Notes under the pieces: model-generated
Told to the model about the DNA's origin: nothing
The model's database searches: none
What the model saw: only the letters and a program-made list of their open reading frames with translations
Program-made: the position numbers and the translations under genes
Part shown: positions 1-8,291 of the stretch, one piece after another
Layout of the letters: each line of letters begins with the position of its first letter
How positions within the stretch are numbered: position 1 is the first letter of the stretch
Assembly (NCBI GenBank): GCA_900541475.1
Contig: UQJV01000047.1
Span: 1-14,082 of the forward strand
From: an uncultured Collinsella sp.
Lineage (GTDB): Bacteria; Actinomycetota; Coriobacteriia; Coriobacteriales; Coriobacteriaceae
Direction: 5' to 3'
Length of the DNA: 14,082 bases

Positions 1-130
1 GCGGGCCGTGTTCCGCTATGCGGTTGTCAATTTGCGAAAGAAATTATGCGTCACCGGTCAGAGCTGTGTCGTTTTAGGGCGTGCTTGGCCTCCTGCAAAA
101 AGCCTACTCACTTGGTTTTTCTGCTAGAAG

Positions 131-165
131 ACCGCCGCGAAGGGAGGCAACTCCCCCGCGGCGGT
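131..165. terminator. Strong hairpin, possible terminator of an upstream gene
   Basis: The outer stem ACCGCCGCG (131-139) pairs with CGCGGCGGT (157-165), and an inner stem GGGAG (142-146) pairs with CTCCC (151-155). Neither strand has a clean T run after the stem, so it is not a classic intrinsic terminator. It probably ends transcription from outside the window and insulates the promoter that follows. The bases before it (1-130) contain only short open frames on both strands, none of which I can support as a gene. Confidence 0.5.
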
Positions 166-184
166 TGACGTTTGCCCAGATAAA

Positions 185-219
185 ACCTGCCAAAATAAAC
201 CTGTCCCTTTTTGGTAGGT
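185..219. repeat. Hairpin ahead of the first palindrome, possible dispersed repeat
   Basis: ACCTGCCAAAA (185-195) pairs over its full length with TTTTGGTAGGT (209-219), with one G-T wobble and a 13-base loop. The A-rich 5' arm and T-rich 3' arm would suit a terminator acting in either direction. The text around AAACCTGTCCCTTTTTGG reminds me of short intergenic repeats seen in many bacterial genomes. That is memory, not something shown here. It ends three bases before the palindrome at 222. Confidence 0.4.
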
Positions 220-221
220 AG

Positions 222-269
222 GTTCAGCTGAACGGCGGGCCGTGCGGCTTGGGCGTGCGGGCCCACAAT
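222..269 (+). promoter_or_regulatory. Palindromic site 1 and -10 of the transglutaminase-like gene
   Basis: The perfect palindrome GTTCAGCTGAAC lies at 222-233. A -10-like hexamer CACAAT (264-269) starts 42 bp after its first base. No -35 resembling TTGACA is present at 17 bp spacing (CGTGCG at 241-246). Transcription would start near 276 and give a leader of about 24 nt before ATG 300. The same layout recurs at 4526, 8207 and 9221. The most likely reading is an activator site; the protein that binds is unknown. Confidence 0.65.
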
Positions 270-299
270 CTGGGGAAACGGACCAGATTGGGGGCTTGT

Positions 300-1331
300 A
301 TGATCGATTCGAAGGGAAACGTGCGACCCGAGGGCATGTTTAACAGGGCGCATCTGGCTCCCGAAGCCCAGCGTGCATACGATACGCTGCTCGAGTGCGT
401 GCTCAACGGGCAGAAGGGCTGCGAGGTCTCGGCGCACGCGGGCATGGATACGGTCAAGGCGTTGGTAGAGCTTATGCGCTGCGACTGTCCCGAGCTCATC
501 CATCTCCTGGGCGGTATGCACTACTGCCGCCATGGCGAAAAGGTCCTGCTTGTACCAAATTACGCCAAAGGATACAAGCAGTCGGTCACCAGGCTCTATA
601 CAAATCTCGCTAAGATGGAGCGTGCGGCTGCGCCGATTCTGAGCGCGGTACCGGCGGGCGCATCGGCCTTCGACCGGGTCTTGGCAATCCACGATGTCTA
701 TCTTGCACGGTATCGATTCCAGAACGGTCGCCCGTATTCGCATTCGGCGGATGGCCCGCTGCTCAAGCACCGTGCCGTGTGCGAGGGGTGGGCGAAAGGC
801 TTTAAGTATCTGCTGGACCGTGCTGGTATCGACTGCGTCTATGCGTGGGGTCGCCGCCTCGCGAGCGATCCAACGGGGCATGCCTGGTGCGTCGTGAACC
901 TGGGGGAGCGCGGTCGCCCGGCATGGTACATCATCGACCCCACACGCGATGGACGGGATGGAATGCTGCCCATGCACAGTGCTTTTGGCATGAGCGAGGC
1001 GGCATACGACTACGCTACCGAGCGCTTATCGGGGCAATGGGTTCCGGTTGCCCCGCGTGACCTGGGTTTTTATGGACTCACGGGGCGATTTGTGGCAACC
1101 GTTGACGACGCCGTTCCCATTGCGCGCAGTGCGGGATTTCCCCGGCGAGGAATCGAGATCCAGCTCCCCATGTTTCCAGATGAGAAGAGCTTCGATGGGG
1201 CACACTCGGCCGTGTGCGATCGTCTGACGTCGACGTTTGCCTGTGGTGTCGAGTGTTGCATTGACCGTTCACGTCGTGTGATTCGGATTGATGCGCTAAG
1301 GGCTCGTCGGACATGGGGCGCAGCCGGCTAG
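300..1331 (+). CDS. Transglutaminase-like (Cys-His-Asp) cytosolic protein
   Basis: This 343-residue protein carries a transglutaminase-like core. The catalytic Cys is in the motif AVCEGWAKGFKYLLDRAGI (Cys161), the His in GHAW (His194) and the Asp in WYIIDPTRD (Asp213), in the order and spacing of the family. Bacterial members are often peptidases or cross-linking enzymes; the substrate cannot be read from the sequence. No signal peptide or membrane span is visible, so it should act in the cytosol. The region before the core (residues about 20-150) and the last 110 residues are unassigned. ATG 300 is chosen over the in-frame TTG at 249 because GGGGG (290-294) is well placed and the predicted promoter lies between the two. 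It is the first of the nine clustered signalling genes and ends only 3 bp from the stop of the convergent kinase gene. Confidence 0.85.
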   Translation: MIDSKGNVRPEGMFNRAHLAPEAQRAYDTLLECVLNGQKGCEVSAHAGMDTVKALVELMRCDCPELIHLLGGMHYCRHGEKVLLVPNYAKGYKQSVTRLYTNLAKMERAAAPILSAVPAGASAFDRVLAIHDVYLARYRFQNGRPYSHSADGPLLKHRAVCEGWAKGFKYLLDRAGIDCVYAWGRRLASDPTGHAWCVVNLGERGRPAWYIIDPTRDGRDGMLPMHSAFGMSEAAYDYATERLSGQWVPVAPRDLGFYGLTGRFVATVDDAVPIARSAGFPRRGIEIQLPMFPDEKSFDGAHSAVCDRLTSTFACGVECCIDRSRRVIRIDALRARRTWGAAG

Positions 1332-1334
1332 GGG

Positions 1335-4300
1335 CTAGAGCAGCCAAGAGGACAGATCGTCCATATGCTCCTGGAAGAAAGTATTCGCCCCGGCGGCGTC
1401 GATCACGCGCTGGCGTTGCTCTTCGAAGCGGCCTTCGCGAATTGACCCATTTACCGCGACGTGGCCGCTCTGCTCGTCTGCTCCATCGCAGCGCAAGAAC
1501 CAAATGCGGGCTCGTTCGTCCCCGCGCTCGTCGGCAAGATAGAACGTTACCTGGCGAAACGGCGTGCTGTCAAAATCCATGGCGTTGTAGAGTGCCTCGA
1601 CGGTATCGATGGCCTCCTGCGCAAAGGCATCGTCGACGGTAAGGTCGAGGGATACCAAGAGCTCCGTATCGTCATAGGGGTTCGTGCCGACCGTGGCCGA
1701 AGGGAACGCAGCTTTGATGGCGTCGCGTGCCTCATCGACTTCGGCATCGAGCGACCTGGGGGCGTCCGAAAGAGCAAGGTCCATGCGACCGCAATAGTCG
1801 AGGTGCATAAAAGGCAGTTCGGTGGTGGCGACAACAACGGACACTAGGTCTGCAAGATATTCGTTTGAGGTGTCGATCGCTTTGCCCGTGGCGCACGAAA
1901 TATCAAAGGTGAGTTGCTCCGAGGCGGCGTCCACCCACGTTCGCATGATCGGGGTGTCTCCCACGCTGAGGTAGACCCAGGCGCCGCCAGCATCGGCCGC
2001 AGCCTGTGTTACTGTGCTCATCCCCGCTTCGTCGTAAACGTTACCGTCACCGTCGCTTACCTGTACTGCCTTTGTGCCCGTCGAGGTGCTGACGGCTTCG
2101 ACGACCGGTGATCTGAGTACGTATCTGTGCAAACCGCAAGAAACTTTGACGGAGCTGTGGCCGCAGATAAGACTTGCCGCGGCCTCCCCCAAGTCGATTC
2201 CTTGGATCTGCGCGACGATATCTTTGCCGTCGTCGGAGTCGCCGAGTGCATAGGGGACGCCAAGGGTATCCAGACGTGCCGCGAGGGCCTCAAGGGCATC
2301 GATGCGCTCTCCGCGGGAAAGAGCGTCGTAGCTCGTAAAGGAAACGAGGGCGCCGTCGTCCTTGAGGGTGCTTTGTTTGGCCTGGTTGTCGCCCGTAAAA
2401 TCGTCGTCGATCCACGTCGCCTGCGGTACCAAGCTGCCGCGGAAGCTTGTGTGGTAACTTTCGGAACGCAATGCTTCGGCAAGCACCTCACAGAGGGTCT
2501 GGGACGGTGCGAGTAGGTCCGCCGTAAAGGCGTAACGACCCTTGCCGAGCGACACGGTCGAGACCACGTCCCACGAAGATCCTTCCACGTCGAAGGCGAG
2601 CTCACCTTGGTCGAGCCAATCGCCACAGCTCTCTTTGAGCCGCTTGTTCGCGCTGTCGGTCAGGGTGAGCTCAAGATAGACATAACGATCGGGATCGTCG
2701 GGGGCTAAGGGCTCCAGGCCTTCGACCTTGCCCGTTTTGACCGTGACGTCTTTGATTTCCGTTCGGTAGATATGCTCGTAGGATGTGAAGCCGGTGCTCT
2801 TTGAATCCATACGGGTAAGGTAGAGCTCGAGCGGGCGGGAAAGCAATTGCGCTGCCTTGCTGCGGGATATGCTCGCCGTGTCGCTCGATTCGGACGATGA
2901 GGATGCTTGGGACGAATCGGTGTCGCTATCGCCCCCGTCAGGCTCGTCGGGAACATCGAAGGCGCCGGCGGAAAAGTCGACGCAGATGCCGTCCATGCTT
3001 TCAATGGTCGAGGCTTTGCCCAGGCCGGCAACATCTAGACGCGCCTGGACCAGCTCGACGCTTTCGCGCAGCTGGCCTGCGGAGAGCGCCGTGGTGGGAT
3101 AGAGGACGAGCCGGTCGTTTTCTTGCGATGTGCCGAGAGCACCCGTTGCAAATGCAATGGCCACGGCGATGGCCACCACCACCGCAACCGCGCAGAGACA
3201 GGGAGCAATGGCGGCCAAGCGATTCTTGTGGAAGGGGCTTTTGGAGTGGGAAGTGCTCTCCTCGGCGGGCGAGGTAGCCTCCGGCGCGTCGTTTGTCAGC
3301 GACTTGCCGTTCTCGTCGATCCCCAGGCGCTCTGCCAGGCGAATGACGTCGAAGCGGCCTCCGATTTTGCCGATGCCCGGCTCGGTGCAGCGTGCGATGA
3401 GCTCATCGAGGGCGCGATCATCGCCGTCGGTGCAATAGGCACCGTCGAGATGGATGGCTCCCTTATTTTTAAGTTCAAAGAGCTCCTGCAGCTCGGCGGC
3501 GTTTAGGCCGCCCGAGCTCTGCGCGCAGATAGTTCGAATCTGGGCCTCGTGCGGCCACGCTCCGCAGCGAAGGTAATACAAGAGGCAGCCGATGGAGTAG
3601 CAATCGGCGTGGCTGGTGTTGCGCCATTGGCGCACCTCGCTTTGACGCTGGTCGAAGATCTCGGGCGCGCCGATAAACGGCGTGCTCAGACGTTCGCTGC
3701 CGTCGGCCGCCGTCACGTCGGGATCGTCGTTTTGGGCGCTCTGCCCAAAGTCGATGAGCATGACGCGCTCAATACGCTGGCTGTCCTTGTCCAGCATAAA
3801 GCGCAGGTTATGGGACGAAAGGTCGCGGTGCGAGACAGTGGTGAGGTAGCGAGCGTCCTCGCGCGAAACGACCGTGCAGCAAAGCAGGGCCGTGACGATG
3901 GCGCGTGCTGTGCCGAGGATATCGGCGGCGGTGACCTCGCCGTGTACATCGCTCATAATCTCGCGCAGCTCGACGATGTCAACGCCCTCGACATATTCCA
4001 TGGCAAGGGCGGGGTAGCGCACCTCGCCGCGAGGTGTCTTTTTAATGCGCCAGCCCAGGGCATAGGCGATGGGCGCGTGTCCTTGGGCTCCGTTCATGCT
4101 ACGAAGTGTCTCGTATTCCTGGCGTAGCTTGTACCAGTCGGATTTATAGACTTCATTGGATTCGAGCGATTCTTTATGAGGGGCGCTGCAGCCATGGCGC
4201 ATGACCTTGACGGCAAGTTTGGTGCCGTGGGCGGGCGTGCTCGTGGCACAGCTGACGTTTGACTCAGAAGCGGTGTCGATAAACCAAAGATCGGCGCTCG

Positions 4301-4418
4301 CGCCCGAGGGCTCACCGCTTGGCCGCATCGCGATGCCCGCTTGGGAGGCGGGCAGCTCGGCGAGCGGATTGACCTGGATTATTCCATTGAGCGCTTCCGC
4401 GCAAAAGATGTTTTCCAT
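1335..4418 (-). CDS. Membrane Ser/Thr protein kinase with SecD-like outer region
   Basis: This protein of 1027 residues has an N-terminal eukaryotic-type kinase: Lys71 in AVKVM, HRDLSSHN with Asp199 and Asn204, DFG with Asp223, and APE at 251-253. All catalytic residues are present, but the glycine loop is not recognisable. A Ser/Glu-rich linker leads to one membrane span (about 401-427). The roughly 600 residues outside contain segments of the type LRESVELVQARLDVAGLG followed by a beta-rich block ending in LELTLTDSANKRLKE, as in the first periplasmic head region of SecD; related segments seem to follow, perhaps two. No SecD membrane part is present, so this is a sensor-like fusion and not a translocase. 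ATG 4418 is preferred over ATG 4469: GAGGGGGCGG precedes it, and a TATACT box lies only 4 bp before 4469. It is divergent from the acidic-protein gene across palindrome 2. Confidence 0.85.
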   Translation of the reverse strand: MENIFCAEALNGIIQVNPLAELPASQAGIAMRPSGEPSGASADLWFIDTASESNVSCATSTPAHGTKLAVKVMRHGCSAPHKESLESNEVYKSDWYKLRQEYETLRSMNGAQGHAPIAYALGWRIKKTPRGEVRYPALAMEYVEGVDIVELREIMSDVHGEVTAADILGTARAIVTALLCCTVVSREDARYLTTVSHRDLSSHNLRFMLDKDSQRIERVMLIDFGQSAQNDDPDVTAADGSERLSTPFIGAPEIFDQRQSEVRQWRNTSHADCYSIGCLLYYLRCGAWPHEAQIRTICAQSSGGLNAAELQELFELKNKGAIHLDGAYCTDGDDRALDELIARCTEPGIGKIGGRFDVIRLAERLGIDENGKSLTNDAPEATSPAEESTSHSKSPFHKNRLAAIAPCLCAVAVVVAIAVAIAFATGALGTSQENDRLVLYPTTALSAGQLRESVELVQARLDVAGLGKASTIESMDGICVDFSAGAFDVPDEPDGGDSDTDSSQASSSSESSDTASISRSKAAQLLSRPLELYLTRMDSKSTGFTSYEHIYRTEIKDVTVKTGKVEGLEPLAPDDPDRYVYLELTLTDSANKRLKESCGDWLDQGELAFDVEGSSWDVVSTVSLGKGRYAFTADLLAPSQTLCEVLAEALRSESYHTSFRGSLVPQATWIDDDFTGDNQAKQSTLKDDGALVSFTSYDALSRGERIDALEALAARLDTLGVPYALGDSDDGKDIVAQIQGIDLGEAAASLICGHSSVKVSCGLHRYVLRSPVVEAVSTSTGTKAVQVSDGDGNVYDEAGMSTVTQAAADAGGAWVYLSVGDTPIMRTWVDAASEQLTFDISCATGKAIDTSNEYLADLVSVVVATTELPFMHLDYCGRMDLALSDAPRSLDAEVDEARDAIKAAFPSATVGTNPYDDTELLVSLDLTVDDAFAQEAIDTVEALYNAMDFDSTPFRQVTFYLADERGDERARIWFLRCDGADEQSGHVAVNGSIREGRFEEQRQRVIDAAGANTFFQEHMDDLSSWLL

Positions 4419-4472
4419 GTCCGCCCCCTCGCTTGGTGCTCTGCACCAATCGAGGTGCTTTCTGGCCATTTA

Positions 4473-4478
4473 AGTATA
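4473..4478 (-). promoter_or_regulatory. -10 box TATACT of the membrane kinase gene
   Basis: Read on the minus strand, TATACT begins at 4478 and matches the sigma70 -10 consensus at five of six bases. Transcription would start near 4466, inside the longest open frame, which supports ATG 4418 as the true start. No good -35 lies 16-18 bp upstream. The palindrome at 4526-4537 starts 59 bp before this box on the minus strand, not 42 as on the plus strand. Confidence 0.5.
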
Positions 4479-4525
4479 GAGGGCGCGCAAAAAACGGACG
4501 CACCACAACGCCTTCAATAGCTGCT

Positions 4526-4573
4526 GTTCAGCTGAACGGCGCGCAGGGGAGAGGGCTGCCGCGCCGATAGGAT
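4526..4573 (+). promoter_or_regulatory. Palindromic site 2 and -10 of the acidic/membrane protein operon
   Basis: The perfect palindrome GTTCAGCTGAAC lies at 4526-4537, and a -10-like TAGGAT lies at 4568-4573, again 42 bp from start to start. No -35 is visible. Transcription would start near 4580, leaving about 27 nt before ATG 4607, which includes the ribosome binding site AAGGAGG. The site lies between divergent genes and could also act on the kinase gene to its left. Confidence 0.65.
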
Positions 4574-4606
4574 TGCCTCAATATTCCCAACCGTAAGGAG
4601 GAAGCT

Positions 4607-5203
4607 ATGGCTGCCGGCTGGATAGCAAATCTGGTTGCCGTGCTCGACCAGGACAGTGTGCCCTCGCGCCGTGGTGAGGCGGGAGCCCAGGATGACATCG
4701 ATGTGCTTTTGGGCATCGCTTCGACTGAGTTTACCGCCGAGGTCGATTATCTCGACTACCTGGCAACGCTTCGTATTGGTCTCGTAGAAACAGGGGATGG
4801 TGAGAGCGTAAGCGTGTGCATCGACTGCCTGCCCGATGCGGACAAGAGGGCTGCTTGCGAAAAGGCCATTGCATCGCGTGGCATGACATTTGCACGTGAG
4901 GGGGTCAACGTTTGCGTTGATTTTGCCCTGGATGACTTTTTTGAGCTGAAGGCCCAGTGCGACGGCGTATTCGACGCGGCGGACTTGGTCCGCGCTGTGG
5001 GGCTTGTCGTGCAGTCTCTCGGCGAGGTCCTCGAGGAGATGGATGAGCTTTTGGATCCTTTTGAGGGTCCTTATGAGTTCGTGGATGACGATGCGCTTCC
5101 AGAGGAAATACGCCATCAACAACGCGCAGCTATTTTGCTTGAGGAATTGTTGTCCGAGGCGGATGACGGCAAGGGCGGTGGACCTGATGAATTACTCGGT
5201 TAA
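4607..5203 (+). CDS. Acidic protein of unknown function
   Basis: I do not recognise this 198-residue protein. It has no signal peptide or membrane span, so it is probably cytosolic. It is rich in Asp and Glu, above all in the C-terminal third (EVLEEMDELLDPFEG, FVDDDALPEE, LLEELLSEADD), which looks helical and may be an interaction surface. Five cysteines occur, two of them in VCIDCLPD, without a clear metal motif. The start is well supported: AAGGAGG (4594-4600) lies 6 bp before ATG 4607. Its last 17 bases overlap the start of the membrane protein gene, so the two are probably translationally coupled and their products may form a pair. It is the first gene after palindrome 2. Confidence 0.85.
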   Translation: MAAGWIANLVAVLDQDSVPSRRGEAGAQDDIDVLLGIASTEFTAEVDYLDYLATLRIGLVETGDGESVSVCIDCLPDADKRAACEKAIASRGMTFAREGVNVCVDFALDDFFELKAQCDGVFDAADLVRAVGLVVQSLGEVLEEMDELLDPFEGPYEFVDDDALPEEIRHQQRAAILLEELLSEADDGKGGGPDELLG

Positions 5204-6305
5204 TCCCGTGCGGCCTCAGGTATCCGCCGGCCGCATTCTGGCGGCGGGGTGGTTCTATGCGTTGGGCGTTGTGCTATTCGCCCTGGATATTGCCCACGCC
5301 TCGCTCTTTTTAGGAAGCAGCTGGCTCAATAACCCTCCAACCGATCTCGATTTTTATGGGTGGGGCTTTATTGTCTTTATCGGTCTGTGCTTTGTGGGGT
5401 TCTATTATGTTCGCGACCTGACGCCTGCGATTGATGTGGAGGGAGATCCGCTGCGTTTTAGCCGCGAGGGCAGTGCTCGACACTTTGCCCTGACGGGTTT
5501 AGTGCTGGCCATGCCGCTTGTGCTGTTCGAGCCCGGCGACCCGCTCTACATGTTTAGCGCCGGTCTTATGGTTGTCCAGGCCATGGTCGATGCCCTCCTG
5601 GTTCGCGACGTGCGCCAGGCGATTCCCCACGCCAAGCGGCCTACGGTGCTGTTGAGGGCAATGTTGATTGTTACTGCCTGCTATGGTCTGGCGGCTTTGC
5701 TGGGCTTTGAGCTGGTTGCGCTCTTGCTGCGCGTTGCCGTGGCGGTCTTGGCTCCCGTTGCCGAGGGGCTTCCCTTGGAGCTCTGCGATCTGGGAGACGA
5801 GACGCTGCGCGGCGAGGCGCACGAGCTCAACCGCGAGCTGCGTCGTGTAACGTGGGCGTGCGGAGGCCTGCTGGCATTGATGCTAGCGGATATGCTGCTG
5901 GGCGTGAGTGAGATGGCGTGGGTGCTGGGGCTTGTTTGTGTTCTGGCGGTGGTTTATGTGTCGCTGGGCCGCTTTACCCTTGCCTTGCACGTTCGCACGC
6001 TGCTGGCAGTGGTGGTCGGCGTCGTCTTGGGATTTGTCGTGCGTGACACGATGGGGACGGCATGGCTTGCCTGCACGGTTGTCGTGCTCGTCGGGCTGTC
6101 GGTGGTTCCGGTCGATCAGACGGCACCGGGTTTGGTTGCGTTTTTAGGGTTTGTGGCGCTTGCGTTTTGGTTGGAACGCGACATCGAAATACGAATGGTT
6201 ATCGAGGTCTTTACCCCGTTCATCCTCGTGCTGATGTATTACTGGCAGCGCGTCGCGGTACGCGAACATACTGACGGTCGTCGCATCCGACTTTTCTTTA
6301 GGTAA
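5187..6305 (+). CDS. Polytopic membrane protein of unknown function
   Basis: This 372-residue protein is mostly hydrophobic, with about 11-12 membrane spans between residues 17 and 357, for example LAAGWFYALGVVLFALDI, GFIVFIGLCFVGFYYV and TLLAVVVGVVLGFVV. One hydrophilic loop (about 193-221, GDETLRGEAHELNRELRR) divides the protein, and the basic C-terminal tail (REHTDGRRIRLFFR) should face the cytosol. I recognise no transporter signature. The open frame extends upstream to 5004, but that part only shadows the preceding gene. ATG 5187 follows a GGTGG (5176-5180), gives a typical membrane-protein N terminus (MNYSVNPVRPQV) and overlaps the previous gene by 17 bp. It could be a sensor, channel or export component of the signalling cluster; none of these is shown. 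Confidence 0.85.
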   Translation: MNYSVNPVRPQVSAGRILAAGWFYALGVVLFALDIAHASLFLGSSWLNNPPTDLDFYGWGFIVFIGLCFVGFYYVRDLTPAIDVEGDPLRFSREGSARHFALTGLVLAMPLVLFEPGDPLYMFSAGLMVVQAMVDALLVRDVRQAIPHAKRPTVLLRAMLIVTACYGLAALLGFELVALLLRVAVAVLAPVAEGLPLELCDLGDETLRGEAHELNRELRRVTWACGGLLALMLADMLLGVSEMAWVLGLVCVLAVVYVSLGRFTLALHVRTLLAVVVGVVLGFVVRDTMGTAWLACTVVVLVGLSVVPVDQTAPGLVAFLGFVALAFWLERDIEIRMVIEVFTPFILVLMYYWQRVAVREHTDGRRIRLFFR

Positions 6306-6312
6306 CCGCGGG

Positions 6313-6343
6313 AGGCGGGGTGGAAGATAGTTCCGCCCCGCCT
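6313..6343. terminator. Bidirectional terminator hairpin between convergent genes
   Basis: AGGCGGGGTGGAA (6313-6325) pairs with TTCCGCCCCGCCT (6331-6343) over 13 bp with one G-T wobble and a 5-base loop. It fills the gap between the stop of the membrane protein gene (6305) and the stop of the FHA gene (6344). It is followed by only two T residues on the plus strand and lacks a T run on the minus strand, so it acts by stem strength if it is a terminator. Confidence 0.7.
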
Positions 6344-8113
6344 TTATGCTCCCGAGAACAGCAGGAAATAATTGCGCTCGGACCCGCGCAGGCAGATGCG
6401 CGTTCCCGGTGCAACATCGACGGTTTCGCCACTTTCGATAAGCTCGCCGTCGCAGTTTGCGCCGTTTCGGTTGAACACTTCAAGCTGCCAGGCGGCATGC
6501 GCTTCGTCCCAAGAGAGCTTGACAGCCTGTCGCGAAATAGCGGGATCGTCGAGTACGGTGGTGCCGGTGTCGACATTCTGCGTCTGCGAGGGCCGGGGGC
6601 TCCGGCCGAAGAGCCAGGCGGTCGATTTGGGAATGCGAACCATGTTTTGGGTGCTGCAGGTTTGAGGGCTGTAGGTGCCGCCGACACCTGCGGGGCAGCT
6701 TGCGATGGTGACGGCGATGGCTTCGGGCTCGCGGCGTGTACCGGGCCGATCCGCGCTGGGAGTGTCGCCAGCAGTCCAGACCGTACCGATGTCGGCCTGA
6801 AGCGAGGAGGCTCCCAGCCCGGCGCGTTCAAGGTGGGCACCATAGACAAGGGAATAGAGGATGCCGGCCATGAGGGGGCCGAGAGATTTGCGCGCCATAA
6901 GCGTTGGCGTGCACGCGTCGTAAAGCGCAGCAAGCTCTCCGGTGGTTGGTGCATCGCTCAAATCTCCATCAAGGCGCTCGACGATGGCGTCGACGGCGCC
7001 CTGAATGTGCGCCAAGCGCTCCTCATCGTCCGATCCATCGGCACAATCGAGCAGCCAATCTGCGAGGAGCAGTCCTGCCACAAGCCATTTGTCCCGTGCA
7101 TCGGGTGCAAGCAGGGTGCGGCGGGCGTCATCGGAGGTGTTTCCCTGGGTAAAGCCCCAAAGCCACGTTCCCGATACAGGCACCGTTTCTTTGGTGTTAA
7201 AGCCACTTGCTGGTCCTTCAGCTGCGCGAACATCGAGCAAGAGGGACGCAGCGTCCTGGAGGTTCTCCATGATCAAGCGTTTTGCGTTGTATTTGATCGC
7301 CTCGCTTTCCGGGTGCTTTGAGCGCGAGGAAAGGCTGTCGGCTTTTTTGGGCAGCGTCGGCACGCGCGCTTTTTCGGTGCCGGATGGCACTGCTCGCGGG
7401 GTTACAAGCGGAAGCTCGGAATCGGCCTCTGCCATGCCCTGCATGCCCGCTGCTTGCGCAATTCGGTTGCAGGTGCGGTCGAAACTGCGGCTCTTCTCGA
7501 GGGGAAGAAACTGATACCAGTACTTTTTATTGGTACAGAGCTCAACTTCGGGGTGGTCGAGAATGGTCTTGCCCCAGCGTTTATTTACGCGCTCCTGCAT
7601 GTCGCGGCAGAGGTCGAGTACCAGGTCTCGCTCGGATTCGAGGATGGCATACTGCAGGTAGAGCTGCGAAAGCTCGCCCTGCACATGCGCATAGAGGCTT
7701 GCATCTGGCGCCTCGGACGTGGTGGAAATGCCTCCGTGATCGAGAAGAAGCAGACTGGCGCCGCGCGCGTTGGAAAGCGAGCGTTTTGACGCGCCGCTTG
7801 TGCCGGGATTTTGGGTAGACAAAAGCGTGCGCGTAAGGGCGATCCGTCGATCCTTTACTTTCCAGTTGCTGCTAAACAGTGCATAGAAAAAGCGATATTG
7901 AGCTGCGGTGAGCCCATTGGCAGAGTTGGCTGCGGGGCAGATAGCTCGTGTGACGGCCTCACCTTCGGGCCAAATGGGGCTCACGCTCAGGCGGATGCGA
8001 TCGTAGCCTTCGATGCGGGCGCACCAGCCGGCAAACGGAAGCGTACATGCGCTGTCAAGCGTGCGGAACACGGCGTCAAAATCGTTTTGTTGGGTTGCAG
8101 TGGCCTTTGCCAT
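6344..8113 (-). CDS. FHA-domain protein with a large unassigned N-terminal region
   Basis: This 589-residue protein ends in a forkhead-associated domain (about 494-589), the phosphothreonine reader. It shows Gly503-Arg504 in LFGRSP, Ser527-Arg528 in PAISRQA and Asn550-Gly551 in FNRNGANCDG, the residues that build the phosphopeptide pocket. The first 490 residues match no domain I know. They are soluble, with a helical stretch (QYAILESERDLVLDLCRDMQ), a polar linker near 235-270 and a second folded part (about 280-440). No membrane span is evident. It probably binds targets phosphorylated by the kinases next to it, and is divergent from the second kinase gene across palindrome 3. The start ATG 8113 has AAGGGG about 11 bp upstream, a weaker placement than in its neighbours. 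Start confidence is moderate; FHA confidence is high. Confidence 0.85.
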   Translation of the reverse strand: MAKATATQQNDFDAVFRTLDSACTLPFAGWCARIEGYDRIRLSVSPIWPEGEAVTRAICPAANSANGLTAAQYRFFYALFSSNWKVKDRRIALTRTLLSTQNPGTSGASKRSLSNARGASLLLLDHGGISTTSEAPDASLYAHVQGELSQLYLQYAILESERDLVLDLCRDMQERVNKRWGKTILDHPEVELCTNKKYWYQFLPLEKSRSFDRTCNRIAQAAGMQGMAEADSELPLVTPRAVPSGTEKARVPTLPKKADSLSSRSKHPESEAIKYNAKRLIMENLQDAASLLLDVRAAEGPASGFNTKETVPVSGTWLWGFTQGNTSDDARRTLLAPDARDKWLVAGLLLADWLLDCADGSDDEERLAHIQGAVDAIVERLDGDLSDAPTTGELAALYDACTPTLMARKSLGPLMAGILYSLVYGAHLERAGLGASSLQADIGTVWTAGDTPSADRPGTRREPEAIAVTIASCPAGVGGTYSPQTCSTQNMVRIPKSTAWLFGRSPRPSQTQNVDTGTTVLDDPAISRQAVKLSWDEAHAAWQLEVFNRNGANCDGELIESGETVDVAPGTRICLRGSERNYFLLFSGA

Positions 8114-8169
8114 GTCAGCTCATCCCCTTGCGTCGCTGCAGCATGTGTGCGGTGCTCAAGTTTTTCCCT

Positions 8170-8218
8170 AGGATAGCCCAAAAATGCGCCGGAAGCCTCG
8201 CCATCGGTTCAGCTGAGC
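8170..8218 (-). promoter_or_regulatory. Divergent promoter of the FHA gene using palindrome 3
   Basis: On the minus strand the palindrome begins at 8218, and a -10-like TATCCT runs from 8175 to 8170, 43 bp from start to start. This is almost the 42-bp spacing of the plus-strand promoters. No -35 is present (AGGCTT at the 17-bp position). Transcription would start near 8163 with a leader of about 50 nt before ATG 8113. One palindrome may therefore serve both directions. Confidence 0.45.
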
Positions 8219-8254
8219 AGTGTACGGAGCGATGCGCGAGCGGCTCAGTATGCT
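8207..8254 (+). promoter_or_regulatory. Palindromic site 3 and -10 of the second kinase gene
   Basis: GTTCAGCTGAGC (8207-8218) differs from the perfect palindrome at one base. A -10-like TATGCT (8249-8254) starts 42 bp after its first base, as at the other sites. No -35 is visible. Transcription would start near 8261, about 31 nt before ATG 8292. This places the longer GTG-started frame at 8220 upstream of the transcript start and supports the shorter protein. Confidence 0.6.
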
Positions 8255-8291
8255 TGCCGCGTCGATATCCAATGAGAAAGGAGAATCCACG